The notes under the pieces: generated by a model
Database searches by the model: none
Told to the model about the DNA's origin: nothing
What the model saw: only the letters and a program-made list of their open reading frames with translations
In this document: positions 8,604 to 17,483 of the stretch, in pieces
Layout of the letters: each line of letters begins with the position of its first letter
Numbering within the stretch: the first letter of the stretch is position 1
Program-made: the position numbers and the translations under genes
Assembly: GCA_026393175.1 (NCBI GenBank)
Contig: JAPLAT010000142.1
Location: forward strand, 1 to 40,694
Direction of reading: 5' to 3'
Source: Pseudonocardiales bacterium
GTDB taxonomy: Bacteria > Actinomycetota > Actinomycetes > Mycobacteriales > Pseudonocardiaceae
Length of the DNA stretch: 40,694 bases

Positions 8604-9620
8604 CTACGACGCGCTCCGAACGGCACGTCCGTCCACGAGGAGTGGACGGACGTGCCGTCCGTCGCGATCGGAGAGGGGCACCGCGATCACCGCCGGACGG
8701 GGCCGGGAGGCCGCCAGCGCGTAGCTGCCGTGCAGCTCGCGGAGGACATCGGCGCGGCGCGCCAGCTTCTGGGGCAGGGTGGGCAGGACGATCACCCCGG
8801 CCGCGGTCATCGCGGCACGGCGCTCGATCGTGCGGGCGTAGGACCCGGGGTCGAGGTGCCACTCCCTCGAGTCGATCTCCCAGGCCAGTGCGACCTCGTC
8901 GAACCAGGCGTCGGGTACCGCGAGGAACCGCCCGGACGGGTCGTGGAGGGCCACGTTCCACCGCGGCGTCGGGAGGCCGCTGCGCGCGAGCAGCGCGCGG
9001 GCGGCGGCCTCGGCGGCGGACCGCACGCCGTCGGACACCTCACGCAGCACGGATCGGGGCACGGCCGTGCCCCACTGGCACCCCGCCTCCAGTTCGGCGC
9101 CGAGCTGGGCCGGCGTGCACCGGCCGCGCTGCACGACCTCGGACAGCACGGCCCGCACCTCCGTGCGGTCGGTGACGCGCCGGACGTGGTCGAGCACCGC
9201 GCGGTCGAGCGGGGCCATCGGCCACCGGCCCGGCTCGGGCTCCGGCAGCCGGTGGGTGCGCTCGGCGAGGACCCGGCCCGCCCCGGCCCGGCGGCAGTCC
9301 TCCGGAACGAGCAGGTGGACGGGTCCCGACGGCCGCGGCATCCGCTCCATGCCGTGCAGCTCCAGCGCGTCGGCGCCGGTGAGCAGGGCCCGGTCGCCCG
9401 CGTAGAGCAGCGCCGCCAGCCTCCGCTCAGGCCGGGTCGGCGGCCCGTTGTTCAGCTTGACGACCCCCGGGAGCATCCGCCGCCACGGCCCGCCGGTGCG
9501 ACAGCGCCGGGCGATCGTGCTCCGGGCCAGGCCGAGACCGACCAGGTCGGCCACCCGCACGACGGTGGCTCCGCAGAGCGCGGCGTAGGCGTCCGGGGCG
9601 AGAGCGCTGCGACGAGACAT
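8604..9620 (-). CDS. AbiEi-like / DUF559-like protein: N-terminal winged-helix region and C-terminal VSR-type nuclease fold
   Basis: A 338-residue cytoplasmic protein starting at ATG 9620 (MSRRSALAPDAYAAL). Residues 1-90 resemble the winged-helix start of the actinobacterial AbiEi-antitoxin-like family (GLARSTIARRCRTGGPWRRMLPGV). The C-terminal 100 residues resemble a DUF559/VSR endonuclease fold, with an acidic residue in VPDAWFD followed by the E-x-D of LAWEIDSREWH. No cognate AbiEii-like toxin gene is adjacent. The gene interrupts the hemD-hemB order and lies between two nearly identical palindromic repeats; the downstream one forms its last codons. It could be a solitary antitoxin relative, a nuclease, or a mobile passenger; activity is not established. 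Confidence 0.72.
   Translation of the reverse strand: MSRRSALAPDAYAALCGATVVRVADLVGLGLARSTIARRCRTGGPWRRMLPGVVKLNNGPPTRPERRLAALLYAGDRALLTGADALELHGMERMPRPSGPVHLLVPEDCRRAGAGRVLAERTHRLPEPEPGRWPMAPLDRAVLDHVRRVTDRTEVRAVLSEVVQRGRCTPAQLGAELEAGCQWGTAVPRSVLREVSDGVRSAAEAAARALLARSGLPTPRWNVALHDPSGRFLAVPDAWFDEVALAWEIDSREWHLDPGSYARTIERRAAMTAAGVIVLPTLPQKLARRADVLRELHGSYALAASRPRPAVIAVPLSDRDGRHVRPLLVDGRAVRSAS
8620..8658. repeat. Palindromic repeat, copy 1 (inside the 3' end of the nuclease-fold gene)
   Basis: Perfect 17-bp arms (ACGGCACGTCCGTCCAC and its complement) flank the 5-base loop gagga. The same element recurs at 9713-9759 with the same loop except for one base. Here it is part of the coding sequence, forming most of the last 15 or so residues (LVDGRAVRSAS), and its stem would sit 26 bp upstream of the hemB start in transcript orientation. 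Confidence 0.9.
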
Positions 9621-9712
9621 GGCGCCGATGGTCTGACCCCGGCACCACCCGCCGGCACCCCCGACCCCGAACCTGTGGACGACCGGCCCCTCATGGGGAC
9701 AACCCGGGAACG

Positions 9713-9759
9713 ACGAACGGCACGTCCGTCCACCAGGAGTGGACGGACGTGCCGTTCGT
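9713..9759. repeat. Palindromic repeat, copy 2 (between hemD and the nuclease-fold gene); possible terminator
   Basis: Perfect 21-bp arms starting ACGAACGGCACGTCC flank the loop cagga. It shares about 50 bp with copy 1 at only about four differences. It lies 31 bp downstream of the hemD stop, so its hairpin may end or attenuate the rex-hemACD transcript. There is no T-tract, as is common in actinobacteria. Confidence 0.9.
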
Positions 9760-9790
9760 TGCGGGTCGGGCGGGGACCCGAGCCCGGGGC

Positions 9791-11329
9791 TCAGCGCCGG
9801 CGGGCCTTCGCCTTGCGGGGCGGCGGGAGGGCCCCCTCGGCGCGGAGCTTGGCGGCGTGCGCGGCGAGGGCGTCGACCAGGGCGGGGACGCGGGCCTCGT
9901 CGGGCTGCACGTCGACCCGCAGGCCGAACTCCCGCGCCGTCTCGGCCGTGGCCGGGCCGATGCAGGCGACGATCGTGCGGGCGTGCGGCTTGCCCGCGAT
10001 GCCGACCAGGTTCCGGACGGTGGACGAGCTGGTGAAGCACACCGCGTCGAACCCGCCGGTCTTGATCGCCTCGCGGATCGGCGCGGGCGGCGGGGCCGCC
10101 CGGACGGTCCGGTACGCCGTGACGTCGTCGATCTCCCAGCCGCGGTCGCGCAGGCCCGCGGCGAGGGTCTCGGTGGCGATGTCGGCCCGCGGGAGCAGGA
10201 CGCGGTCCACCGGGTCGAGCACGTCGTCGTAGGGCGGGAAGATCCCCAGCAGGCCCTCGGACGAGGACTCCTGGGACTCCTCGATGTCGGGCACGAGCTC
10301 GGGGACGATGCCGAAGCCGCGCACCTTCTCCGCGGTCGCGGTGCCGACGCAGGCGATCTTCACGCCGGAGAACGCGCGGGCGTCGAGGCCGAACTCGGCG
10401 AACTTCTCCCACACGGCCTTGACGGCGTTGGTGGAGGTGAACACGACCCACTGGTAGCGCCCGTCCACCAGCCCCTTGACCGCGCGCTCCATCTGCGTGG
10501 GCGAGCGCGGCGGCTCGACGGCGATGGTGGGCACCTCCTCGGCGGAGGCGCCGTGCACGGCGAGGCGCTCGCTCATGGCGCCGGCCTGGTCCTTCGTGCG
10601 GGGCACCAGCACGCGCCAGCCGTACAGCGCGCGGGACTCCCACCACGACAGCTCGGCGCGCAGCCCGACCTCGGCGCCGACGGTGACGACGAGCGGCCCC
10701 TCGAGGTCACCCGCCTCGCCGACGACGGTGGCCAGCGTGGCCTGCACCGTCTTCTGCGTGGTCTGCGAGCCGCCCGCGGTGACCGCGACGGGCGTCTGCG
10801 ACGGGACGCCGTTCTCGGTGAGCCCGGCGACGATCTCGGTGAGGTGCGTGGGCCCGGCGTGCAGCACGAGGACGCCCGGCGCCGCGGCGAGCGCGGCCCA
10901 GTCGACGCCCGCGCGGACGTCGGCCTCGATGTGCGCCGAGCCGAGCGGCACGCCGGCGTAGGCGGGGACGGCGGTGCCCGACGGCACGCCCGGGACGACG
11001 TCGAACGCCACCTCGGCGCCGGCCACCGCGACGGCCTCGGCGACCACGGCGTCGACGGTCAGCGGGTCGCCGCTGACCAGCCGGGTCACGGAGCGCCCGG
11101 CGCGGGCCTCGGCGACCAGGTCGCGCGCGACGTCGGCGGGCTGGCCCACGGCGGGCCGGACCTCCGCGCCCTCGGCGGCCAGCGCGAGGATGGCCTCCGG
11201 CACGTCCGGGTCGGTGACGATCAGGGGCGCGGCGGCGATGGCGTCCCGCGCGCGCACGGTGAGCAGGCCCGGATCGCCGGGGCCGCTGCCCACGAAGGCG
11301 ACGCGGCCGGTGGAAGGTGCTCGGTTCAT
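9791..11329 (-). CDS. hemD: Bifunctional uroporphyrinogen-III C-methyltransferase / uroporphyrinogen-III synthase (CobA-HemD fusion)
   Basis: A 512-residue two-domain protein. Residues 1-245 are a tetrapyrrole (SAM-dependent) methylase domain with GSGPGDPGLLTVRA at the N-terminus and the RLVSGDP motif near 83. The rest is a uroporphyrinogen-III synthase domain with its typical two alpha/beta lobes (VFTSTNAV, CVGTATAEKV, FTSSSTVRNLV, CIGPATAETA). The second domain closes and inverts hydroxymethylbilane, the HemC product; the first can methylate uroporphyrinogen III toward siroheme or corrinoids. The fusion is usual in actinobacteria. The tail is strongly basic (PPPRKAKARRR). I chose ATG 11329, 20 bp after the hemC stop. 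Confidence 0.93.
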   Translation of the reverse strand: MNRAPSTGRVAFVGSGPGDPGLLTVRARDAIAAAPLIVTDPDVPEAILALAAEGAEVRPAVGQPADVARDLVAEARAGRSVTRLVSGDPLTVDAVVAEAVAVAGAEVAFDVVPGVPSGTAVPAYAGVPLGSAHIEADVRAGVDWAALAAAPGVLVLHAGPTHLTEIVAGLTENGVPSQTPVAVTAGGSQTTQKTVQATLATVVGEAGDLEGPLVVTVGAEVGLRAELSWWESRALYGWRVLVPRTKDQAGAMSERLAVHGASAEEVPTIAVEPPRSPTQMERAVKGLVDGRYQWVVFTSTNAVKAVWEKFAEFGLDARAFSGVKIACVGTATAEKVRGFGIVPELVPDIEESQESSSEGLLGIFPPYDDVLDPVDRVLLPRADIATETLAAGLRDRGWEIDDVTAYRTVRAAPPPAPIREAIKTGGFDAVCFTSSSTVRNLVGIAGKPHARTIVACIGPATAETAREFGLRVDVQPDEARVPALVDALAAHAAKLRAEGALPPPRKAKARRR

Positions 11330-11349
11330 CTTGTCTCTCGTACTCCTGG

Positions 11350-12278
11350 TCAGCGGTTTCCCAGGGGCAGCGAGCCGCCCCCCATGTCGAGGAGCTCGGC
11401 GGCCAGGGCCGCTCCGAGCTTCTCGGCGACGTCCATGTCTCCCGTGCTCGACGCGCGCAACAGCGCGCCGTCGGTGGTACCGACCACGGCCCGCAGCGAG
11501 ATGCGGTCCAGGACGGTGCCGTCGTCGTCGATGTCCGAGACGACCTCGGCGAGGGCGGCGACGGGTGCGCTGCACCCCGCCTCGAGTGCGGCGAGCACCG
11601 AGCGCTCGGCGAGGACGGCGGCCCGCGTGAGCGGGTCGTCCAGCGCCGCGGCGAGCGCGCCGGCCAGCTCCACGTCGGTCTCCCGGCACTCCACCGCGAG
11701 GGCGCCCTGCGCGGGCGCCGGCAGCATCTGCACCGGTTCGAGCAGCTCCGTGGCCTCGTCGACCCGGCCGAGCCTGCGCAGCCCCGCCGCGGCGACCACC
11801 ACGGCGTCCAGCTCGCCGGAGCGGACCTTCCCGATCCGGGTGTCGACGTTGCCCCGGATCGGCACGACCTCCAGGCCCAGCCCGAGCGCGTCGAGCTGCG
11901 CGGCGCGCCGCGGCGAGCCGGTGCCCACCCGCGACCCGTTCGGCAGCTCGCCGAGCACCAGGCCGTCGCGGGCGACGAGCGCGTCGCGCGGGTCCTCCCG
12001 CGGCGGGACCGCGGCGAGGACCAGGCGCGGGTCGGGGGCGGTGGGCAGGTCCTTGTAGGAGTGCACCGCCACGTCGATCTCGCCGGCCGCGAGCGCCTCG
12101 CGCAGGGCGGAGACGAACACGCCGACGCCCAGCTCGACGACGGGCGCCGACGACCGGTCGCCGGTGGAGCTGATCTCCACCAGCTCGGCGGCGTGCCCGG
12201 CGGCGCGCAGCCGCGCGGCGACCTGGCCCGACTGGGCCACGGCCAGCGCGCTGGGGCGCGTCCCGATGCGGAGCGTGC

Positions 12279-12282
<4 letters not shown>
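11350..12282 (-). CDS. hemC: Hydroxymethylbilane synthase (porphobilinogen deaminase)
   Basis: A 310-residue enzyme that polymerises four porphobilinogens into hydroxymethylbilane. The dipyrromethane cofactor attachment cysteine is visible in [10 protein letters not shown] (Cys237). Other motifs are the N-terminal [14 protein letters not shown], the HSYKDLP catalytic aspartate (Asp78) and [11 protein letters not shown]. The GTG start at 12282 overlaps the hemA stop (GTGA), so hemA and hemC are translationally coupled. Length is normal for the family. Confidence 0.95.
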
Positions 12283-13627
<1,345 letters not shown>

Positions 13628-13631
<4 letters not shown>

Positions 13632-14401
13632 CGTGACTCCTCCGCCCGCCCGTCGAGAAGAGCGGTCCGGCCGGGCACGGATACCGCGTGCCCGTTGGTG
13701 TGCCCGTTCGCGTGGCCGTTGACCGCGGCCGGCGGGTGCTCCTGGACGTGGCGGCGCGCCACGTGGAACGACAGGACCTGCAGCTCGACGGCAAGGTCGA
13801 CCTTGCGCAGCTCCACCTCGGCCGGCACCTGCAGCACGACGGGGGCGAAGTTGAGGATGCTGCGCACGCCGGCCGAGACCAGCAGGTCGCAGGCGGCCTG
13901 GGCGCCCTGCGCGGGGGTGGCGATGACACCGATGGTGACGCCGCGCTCGGCGCACACGGTGGGCACGTCGCGCACGTGGTCGACGAGGATGCCGTTGATG
14001 TGGATGCCGACGAGGTCGGGGTCGACGTCGAACAGCGCCGTGACGGGGAACCCGCGCCCGCCGAACCCGCCGTAGCCCGCGAGCGCGTGGCCGAGATTGC
14101 CGACGCCGACGAGCGCGACCGACTGGCGGTGGGTGAGCCCGAGGACCCGCTCGAGCTGCTGCAGCAGCGCCGAGACGTCGTAGCCGACGCCGCGCGTGCC
14201 GTACGACCCGATGTAGGACAGGTCCTTGCGCAGCTTCGCCGGGTTGACGCCGGTGGCGGTGGCGAGCTCGTCGCTGGAGACGGTGTCCGCGCCCTGCTCG
14301 GCCAGCTCGCCGAGCATCCGGAGGTAGACGGCGAGCCGGGCGACCGTGGCCTCCGGTACCGTCCTCGCCCCCGCTCCGTTCGCGTCTCCGGGCGGTGTCA
14401 C
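13628..14401 (-). CDS. rex: Redox-sensing transcriptional repressor Rex
   Basis: A 257-residue repressor that leaves its operator when NADH rises. An N-terminal winged helix (about 16-80) contains the conserved [22 protein letters not shown] recognition region. It is followed by a Rossmann domain with [12 protein letters not shown] (about 97-108) and the FDVDP motif. The C-terminal domain-swapping helix ends in SFHVARR. After that comes a non-conserved tail with an Asn-Gly-His repeat ([12 protein letters not shown]). The GTG at 14401 has a good GAGGAG ribosome site 8 bases upstream. The gene heads the hemACD operon, and an operator matching the Rex consensus overlaps its promoter, implying autoregulation. 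Confidence 0.95.
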
Positions 14402-14501
14402 GGGTGGGTGCTCCTCGGGTCGTCCTGCGCCGGGCCGTCGCTCGTCGGGCGGGAACACCCGGGGGCCTCGGACATCGGGGCTTGACGGCGGCTGGGTTCC
14501 C

Positions 14502-14530
14502 ACGGTAGCCGCTTGTGAACACCTGCACAA
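14502..14530 (-). promoter_or_regulatory. rex-hemACD promoter with overlapping Rex operator
   Basis: On the minus strand TTGTGC and TACCGT are separated by 17 bp, a reasonable sigma-A type promoter about 100 bp upstream of the rex GTG. Overlapping the -35 and spacer, plus-strand bases 14513-14530 read TTGTGAACACCTGCACAA. That differs at one position from the Streptomyces Rex operator pattern TGTGAACnnnTTCACA, as I recall it. Rex bound here would block the polymerase. Confidence 0.8.
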
Positions 14531-14682
14531 AGTTGCGATCTTGGCCGCGAGCGTGCTCACGCGGGGCGTCCGACGGGTGTCGCCGGTCGTCGCACCACAC
14601 CCTCCGCTCGTCGCCTCGAGGCCCGGTGGAGGGCCGGTGGAGGGGGCCCGCGCGAGGGGTCCGTCACGCACCCCGCACAACG

Positions 14683-14723
14683 CCGCAGGGGCGGCCCCGG
14701 GGATCCCGGGGCCGCCCCTGCGG
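14683..14723 (-). terminator. Hairpin terminator after the fasciclin gene
   Basis: Perfect 19-bp arms (CCGCAGGGGCGGCCCCGGG and complement) around a 3-base loop, starting 16 bp past the stop codon. There is no T-tract. Confidence 0.8.
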
Positions 14724-14739
14724 GCGGTGCTGGAGGGTG

Positions 14740-15417
14740 TCAGCTGGCGGTCGGCATGAGGACCTGGTCGATCACGAACACGGTGGCGTTCGCGGTCGGG
14801 ATGTTGCCGCAGAGGTTGGTGGCGGGCTCGGCGTTGCCGATGCCCTGGAAGGTCGGGGCGTCGGCGGTGCCGCCGACCTCGACCGCGCCGCCCTGCAGCG
14901 ACTCGAACGTGCCCGCCTCGACGAGACCGGCGGCGTCGGAGCGGGTGCCCGCGACGTGGTAGGTCAGGATGGTGGTGAGCAGCTCCTGGTCGGCCAGGAC
15001 GGCGTCCACGGTCTCCTGGCCCAGGGCCTCGAACGCCGGGTTGGCCGGGGCCAGCACGGTGTAGGTGGCGGCCGGGTCGTTGAGCGTGTCGACCAGGTTG
15101 GCCTGGGTGACCGCGGCGACGAGCGTGGTGAGGAGCGGGTTGTTCGACGCGGCGGTGCCCACCGGGTCGTCGACCATGCCCTGCGCCGAACCCTCGCCCT
15201 CGGTCGGGACCTGCGAGCAGGCCGGGCCGAAGATGTCCTCGATCGTGGTGACGCCGTCGCCCATCGCCATGGCCTCGCTGGTGGGGGCCGCGGCCGAGGT
15301 GGGCTCCGCCGAGGCGGACGGCTCGGCGGACGGGGTCTCGGAGCTGCTGCACGCGCCCAGCGCCACGGTCAGGGCGGCCATGGCGCCGACGGCGGCCAGT
15401 CGCTGGATCTTTCGCAC
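14740..15417 (-). CDS. Fasciclin-domain surface lipoprotein (MPT83/MPT70-like)
   Basis: A 225-residue exported lipoprotein with lipobox ALGAC (Cys23), a Ser/Ala/Pro/Glu linker to about residue 60, and one fasciclin (FAS1) domain. The domain contains ASNNPLLTTL, the H1-type motif YTVLAPANPAFEAL, the YHV segment and the closing TANATVFVIDQVLMP. It resembles mycobacterial MPT83 closely, including two cysteines (GPAC and NLCG) placed where MPT70/83 has a disulfide. FAS1 proteins usually mediate adhesion or protein-protein contact; the substrate here is unknown. I chose GTG 15417 because GGAGGAACCCCAA precedes it. It lies downstream of a membrane molybdoenzyme and may be its extracytoplasmic partner (inference). 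Confidence 0.9.
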   Translation of the reverse strand: MRKIQRLAAVGAMAALTVALGACSSSETPSAEPSASAEPTSAAAPTSEAMAMGDGVTTIEDIFGPACSQVPTEGEGSAQGMVDDPVGTAASNNPLLTTLVAAVTQANLVDTLNDPAATYTVLAPANPAFEALGQETVDAVLADQELLTTILTYHVAGTRSDAAGLVEAGTFESLQGGAVEVGGTADAPTFQGIGNAEPATNLCGNIPTANATVFVIDQVLMPTAS

Positions 15418-15615
15418 TTGGGGTTCCTCCTCGAACTGGACCCGGGTTGTCCCGAGCCGCGGTACACACAAACCTTCGACATCGCGCCAAAGGTGGTTCA
15501 CTCACCGGACGTAACGTTTCGATCACGTCACCGGGGTTGTCCGTAGAGATCATTGGGGTGGTGCCGCCGCTCGGCCACTCGAACGCACCAACGTGCGCCG
15601 AACGGGCGAGCGGTG

Positions 15616-17190
15616 TCAGGTGACGGTGAAGACGACGACCGGCCACCCCGTGGCGCCGTCCGGGATCGGGGCCACCCGCTCCTCGGGCTGCGTGACCCCG
15701 TTCGCGTCCGTGGCCCGGCTCTGCACGCGGTGCGTCCCGCGGTCGAGCTCGACGCTCGCGCGCCACATCCGCCACGTGCGCGGGTTCACCTCGGCGGCCA
15801 GCTCGGCGTCCTGCCAGGGGCCGTCGTCCACCCGCACCTCGACGCGGCTGACCCCGATCGGCTGCGACCAGGCGATCCCGGACACCGTGACGGGGCCGGC
15901 CGGCACCTGCTGGAAGCCGCGGGGGCTGTCGATCCGGGACTGGGTCTTGATCGGGGCGAACTGCCCCCACCCGCGCTGCAGCCAGTACCCCTGCGCCGCG
16001 GCGAACGTCGTCAGCTCGATGTCGGCCAGCCACTTGGTGGCCGACAGGAAGCCGTAGAGGCCGGGCACGATCATCCGGACCGGGAACCCGTGCTCGGGCG
16101 GCAGCGCCTCGCCGTTCATCCCGACGGCCAGCAGCGCGCCGCGCCCGGGCTCCATCACGACGTCGGTGGGCGTGCCCGCGGTCCAGGAGTCGAGGCTGGT
16201 GGACAGGATCTGGTCGGCGCCCGGCCGCACGCCCGCCTCCATGAGGACGTCGCGCAGCTCCACGCCGATGAAGTCGGCCGTGGAGATGTAGGGCCCGCCC
16301 ACCTCGTTGGAGACGCACGTCATCGTGATGGTGCGCTCGACCAGCGGCCGGGAGAGCAGGTCGTCGAAGGTCAGGGTGAGCTCGTTGTCGACCATGCCGC
16401 GCACGCGGCAGGTCCAGTCCGCGGCCGCCTGCGAGGGGATCTGCAGGGCGGTGTCGACGCGGTAGAAGTCGGCGTTCGGGGTGATGAACGGGATCGACTC
16501 CGGGAACGCGGCGGCGGCGGGCACGGGCGGCGCGGTCTCGGTCAGCCGCAGCCGCGCGAGCTGCGCGGTGACCGACGCGCGCGAGTCGCCGATGTTCGCG
16601 CCCAGGAGCTGCCCGCCGCCCGCGGCGGCCAGCGCGCCGACGCCGACCGCGGACGTCCCGACCAGCACGGCCCGGCGCGAGACCTGCGGGCCGCCGCCCG
16701 CGGGGGCGGCGGCCGCCCGCGCCCGCCGGTGCAGCAGCCGGAAGGCGAGCAGCCCGGCGAGGATCGCGACGAGCGGGGCGACGAGGTCGGCGGGGCCGAA
16801 GCCGGGCGAGAGCACGACGACCGCCAGGCCGACCAGGCCCATCGCCGCGACGACGACCGTGCCGACGAGCGGGTCGCGCCGGGAGAGCAGGCCGGCCAGT
16901 GCGGCGATCCCGAGGATCACCACGCCCATCCCGGCGAGCAGGATCGGCTTGTCGGCCGTGCCGAAGGTGGTCTTCGCGAACTCCGTGAGCCACTGCGGCG
17001 AGAAGCGGATGACCGTGTCGCCGACCGCGAGGAACGGCGAGGACGGCGGCGACACCAGGGCCGCGGCGAGGTGGCCGAGGCCGAGCGCCGCGCCCACCGA
17101 CACCAGACCGATCAGCGCGGCGGTGACGCGCGGGACGCCACCCTCGGCACGGGGGGCGGCCTGCTGCGGCGGTGTCTCGGTGGTGCTCAC
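15616..17190 (-). CDS. Membrane-anchored sulfite-oxidase-family molybdopterin oxidoreductase
   Basis: A 524-residue protein. The first 155 residues contain about four membrane helices. A twin-arginine-like sequence follows (SRRAVLVG, residues 171-178, then a hydrophobic Ala/Gly run), and then a sulfite-oxidase-fold catalytic domain. The molybdenum-ligand cysteine is in TMTCVSNEVGG (Cys292). Cofactor-binding family stretches are HGFPVRMIVPGLYG and TKWLADIEL, and a C-terminal Mo-co dimerisation domain ends the protein. It probably acts on the outer face of the membrane; substrate and electron partner are unknown. No heme-binding domain is visible. I chose GTG 17190; its ribosome site is weak. 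Confidence 0.88.
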   Translation of the reverse strand: MSTTETPPQQAAPRAEGGVPRVTAALIGLVSVGAALGLGHLAAALVSPPSSPFLAVGDTVIRFSPQWLTEFAKTTFGTADKPILLAGMGVVILGIAALAGLLSRRDPLVGTVVVAAMGLVGLAVVVLSPGFGPADLVAPLVAILAGLLAFRLLHRRARAAAAPAGGGPQVSRRAVLVGTSAVGVGALAAAGGGQLLGANIGDSRASVTAQLARLRLTETAPPVPAAAAFPESIPFITPNADFYRVDTALQIPSQAAADWTCRVRGMVDNELTLTFDDLLSRPLVERTITMTCVSNEVGGPYISTADFIGVELRDVLMEAGVRPGADQILSTSLDSWTAGTPTDVVMEPGRGALLAVGMNGEALPPEHGFPVRMIVPGLYGFLSATKWLADIELTTFAAAQGYWLQRGWGQFAPIKTQSRIDSPRGFQQVPAGPVTVSGIAWSQPIGVSRVEVRVDDGPWQDAELAAEVNPRTWRMWRASVELDRGTHRVQSRATDANGVTQPEERVAPIPDGATGWPVVVFTVT

Positions 17191-17234
17191 GGGACAGGGT
17201 TCGCCCGAATGGAGCTTGCGGTTCGCCCTCGCCG

Positions 17235-17483
17235 CTATCGGGCGAGATCCTCCCGCAGACGCGCCTCCTCGACGCGGAAGAAGCCGTGTTCGCGGCCGTC
17301 GATCGCGACGACCGGCACCCGGTCGCCGTACTCGGCCCGCAGCTCCGGGTCGGTGTCGACGTCGACGGCCACCCAGCCCACGCCCAGCTCCCCGCAGATC
17401 CGGGCCACGTCGGCCTCGGCCGTGACGCACAGGGAGCACCCGGCGCGGGTGTAGACGGTGACCCGGTGCGCCGGCGCGCTCAC
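17235..17483 (-). CDS. Glutaredoxin-family protein (DUF836-like)
   Basis: An 82-residue thioredoxin-fold protein with the active site CSLC at residues 16-19, the cis-proline segment RVPVVAID, and a short acidic C-terminus. It is probably a cytoplasmic thiol-disulfide or glutaredoxin-like protein. A similar small protein lies upstream of hemA in M. tuberculosis (Rv0508, from memory). The GTG at 17483 overlaps the stop of the acyl-CoA synthetase gene (GTGA), so the two are coupled. Confidence 0.87.
   Translation of the reverse strand: MSAPAHRVTVYTRAGCSLCVTAEADVARICGELGVGWVAVDVDTDPELRAEYGDRVPVVAIDGREHGFFRVEEARLREDLAR

Larger units (their letters stand above)
14402..14739. other. 338-bp intergenic region between rex and the fasciclin gene
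   Basis: It holds the rex leader (about 100 bp), the Rex-controlled promoter at 14502-14530, and the fasciclin terminator hairpin at 14683-14723. Nothing else is recognised in the remaining bases; the short ORFs listed across it look random. Confidence 0.7.

Noticed and set aside
8604-9620. Complete AbiE toxin-antitoxin system
   Set aside because: Only the AbiEi-like half is present; neighbouring genes are heme genes and no AbiEii-type nucleotidyltransferase motif is found.
7179-10232. 1017-residue plus-strand ORF
   Set aside because: Antisense to the DUF4282 gene, hemB, the nuclease-fold gene and hemD, all of which carry recognisable motifs. The composition is that of a GC-driven open frame.
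15508-15525. BldN-type promoter upstream of the fasciclin gene (CGTAAC present)
   Set aside because: CGTAAC is on the wrong strand for the fasciclin gene and has no CGTTG partner at 16 bp.
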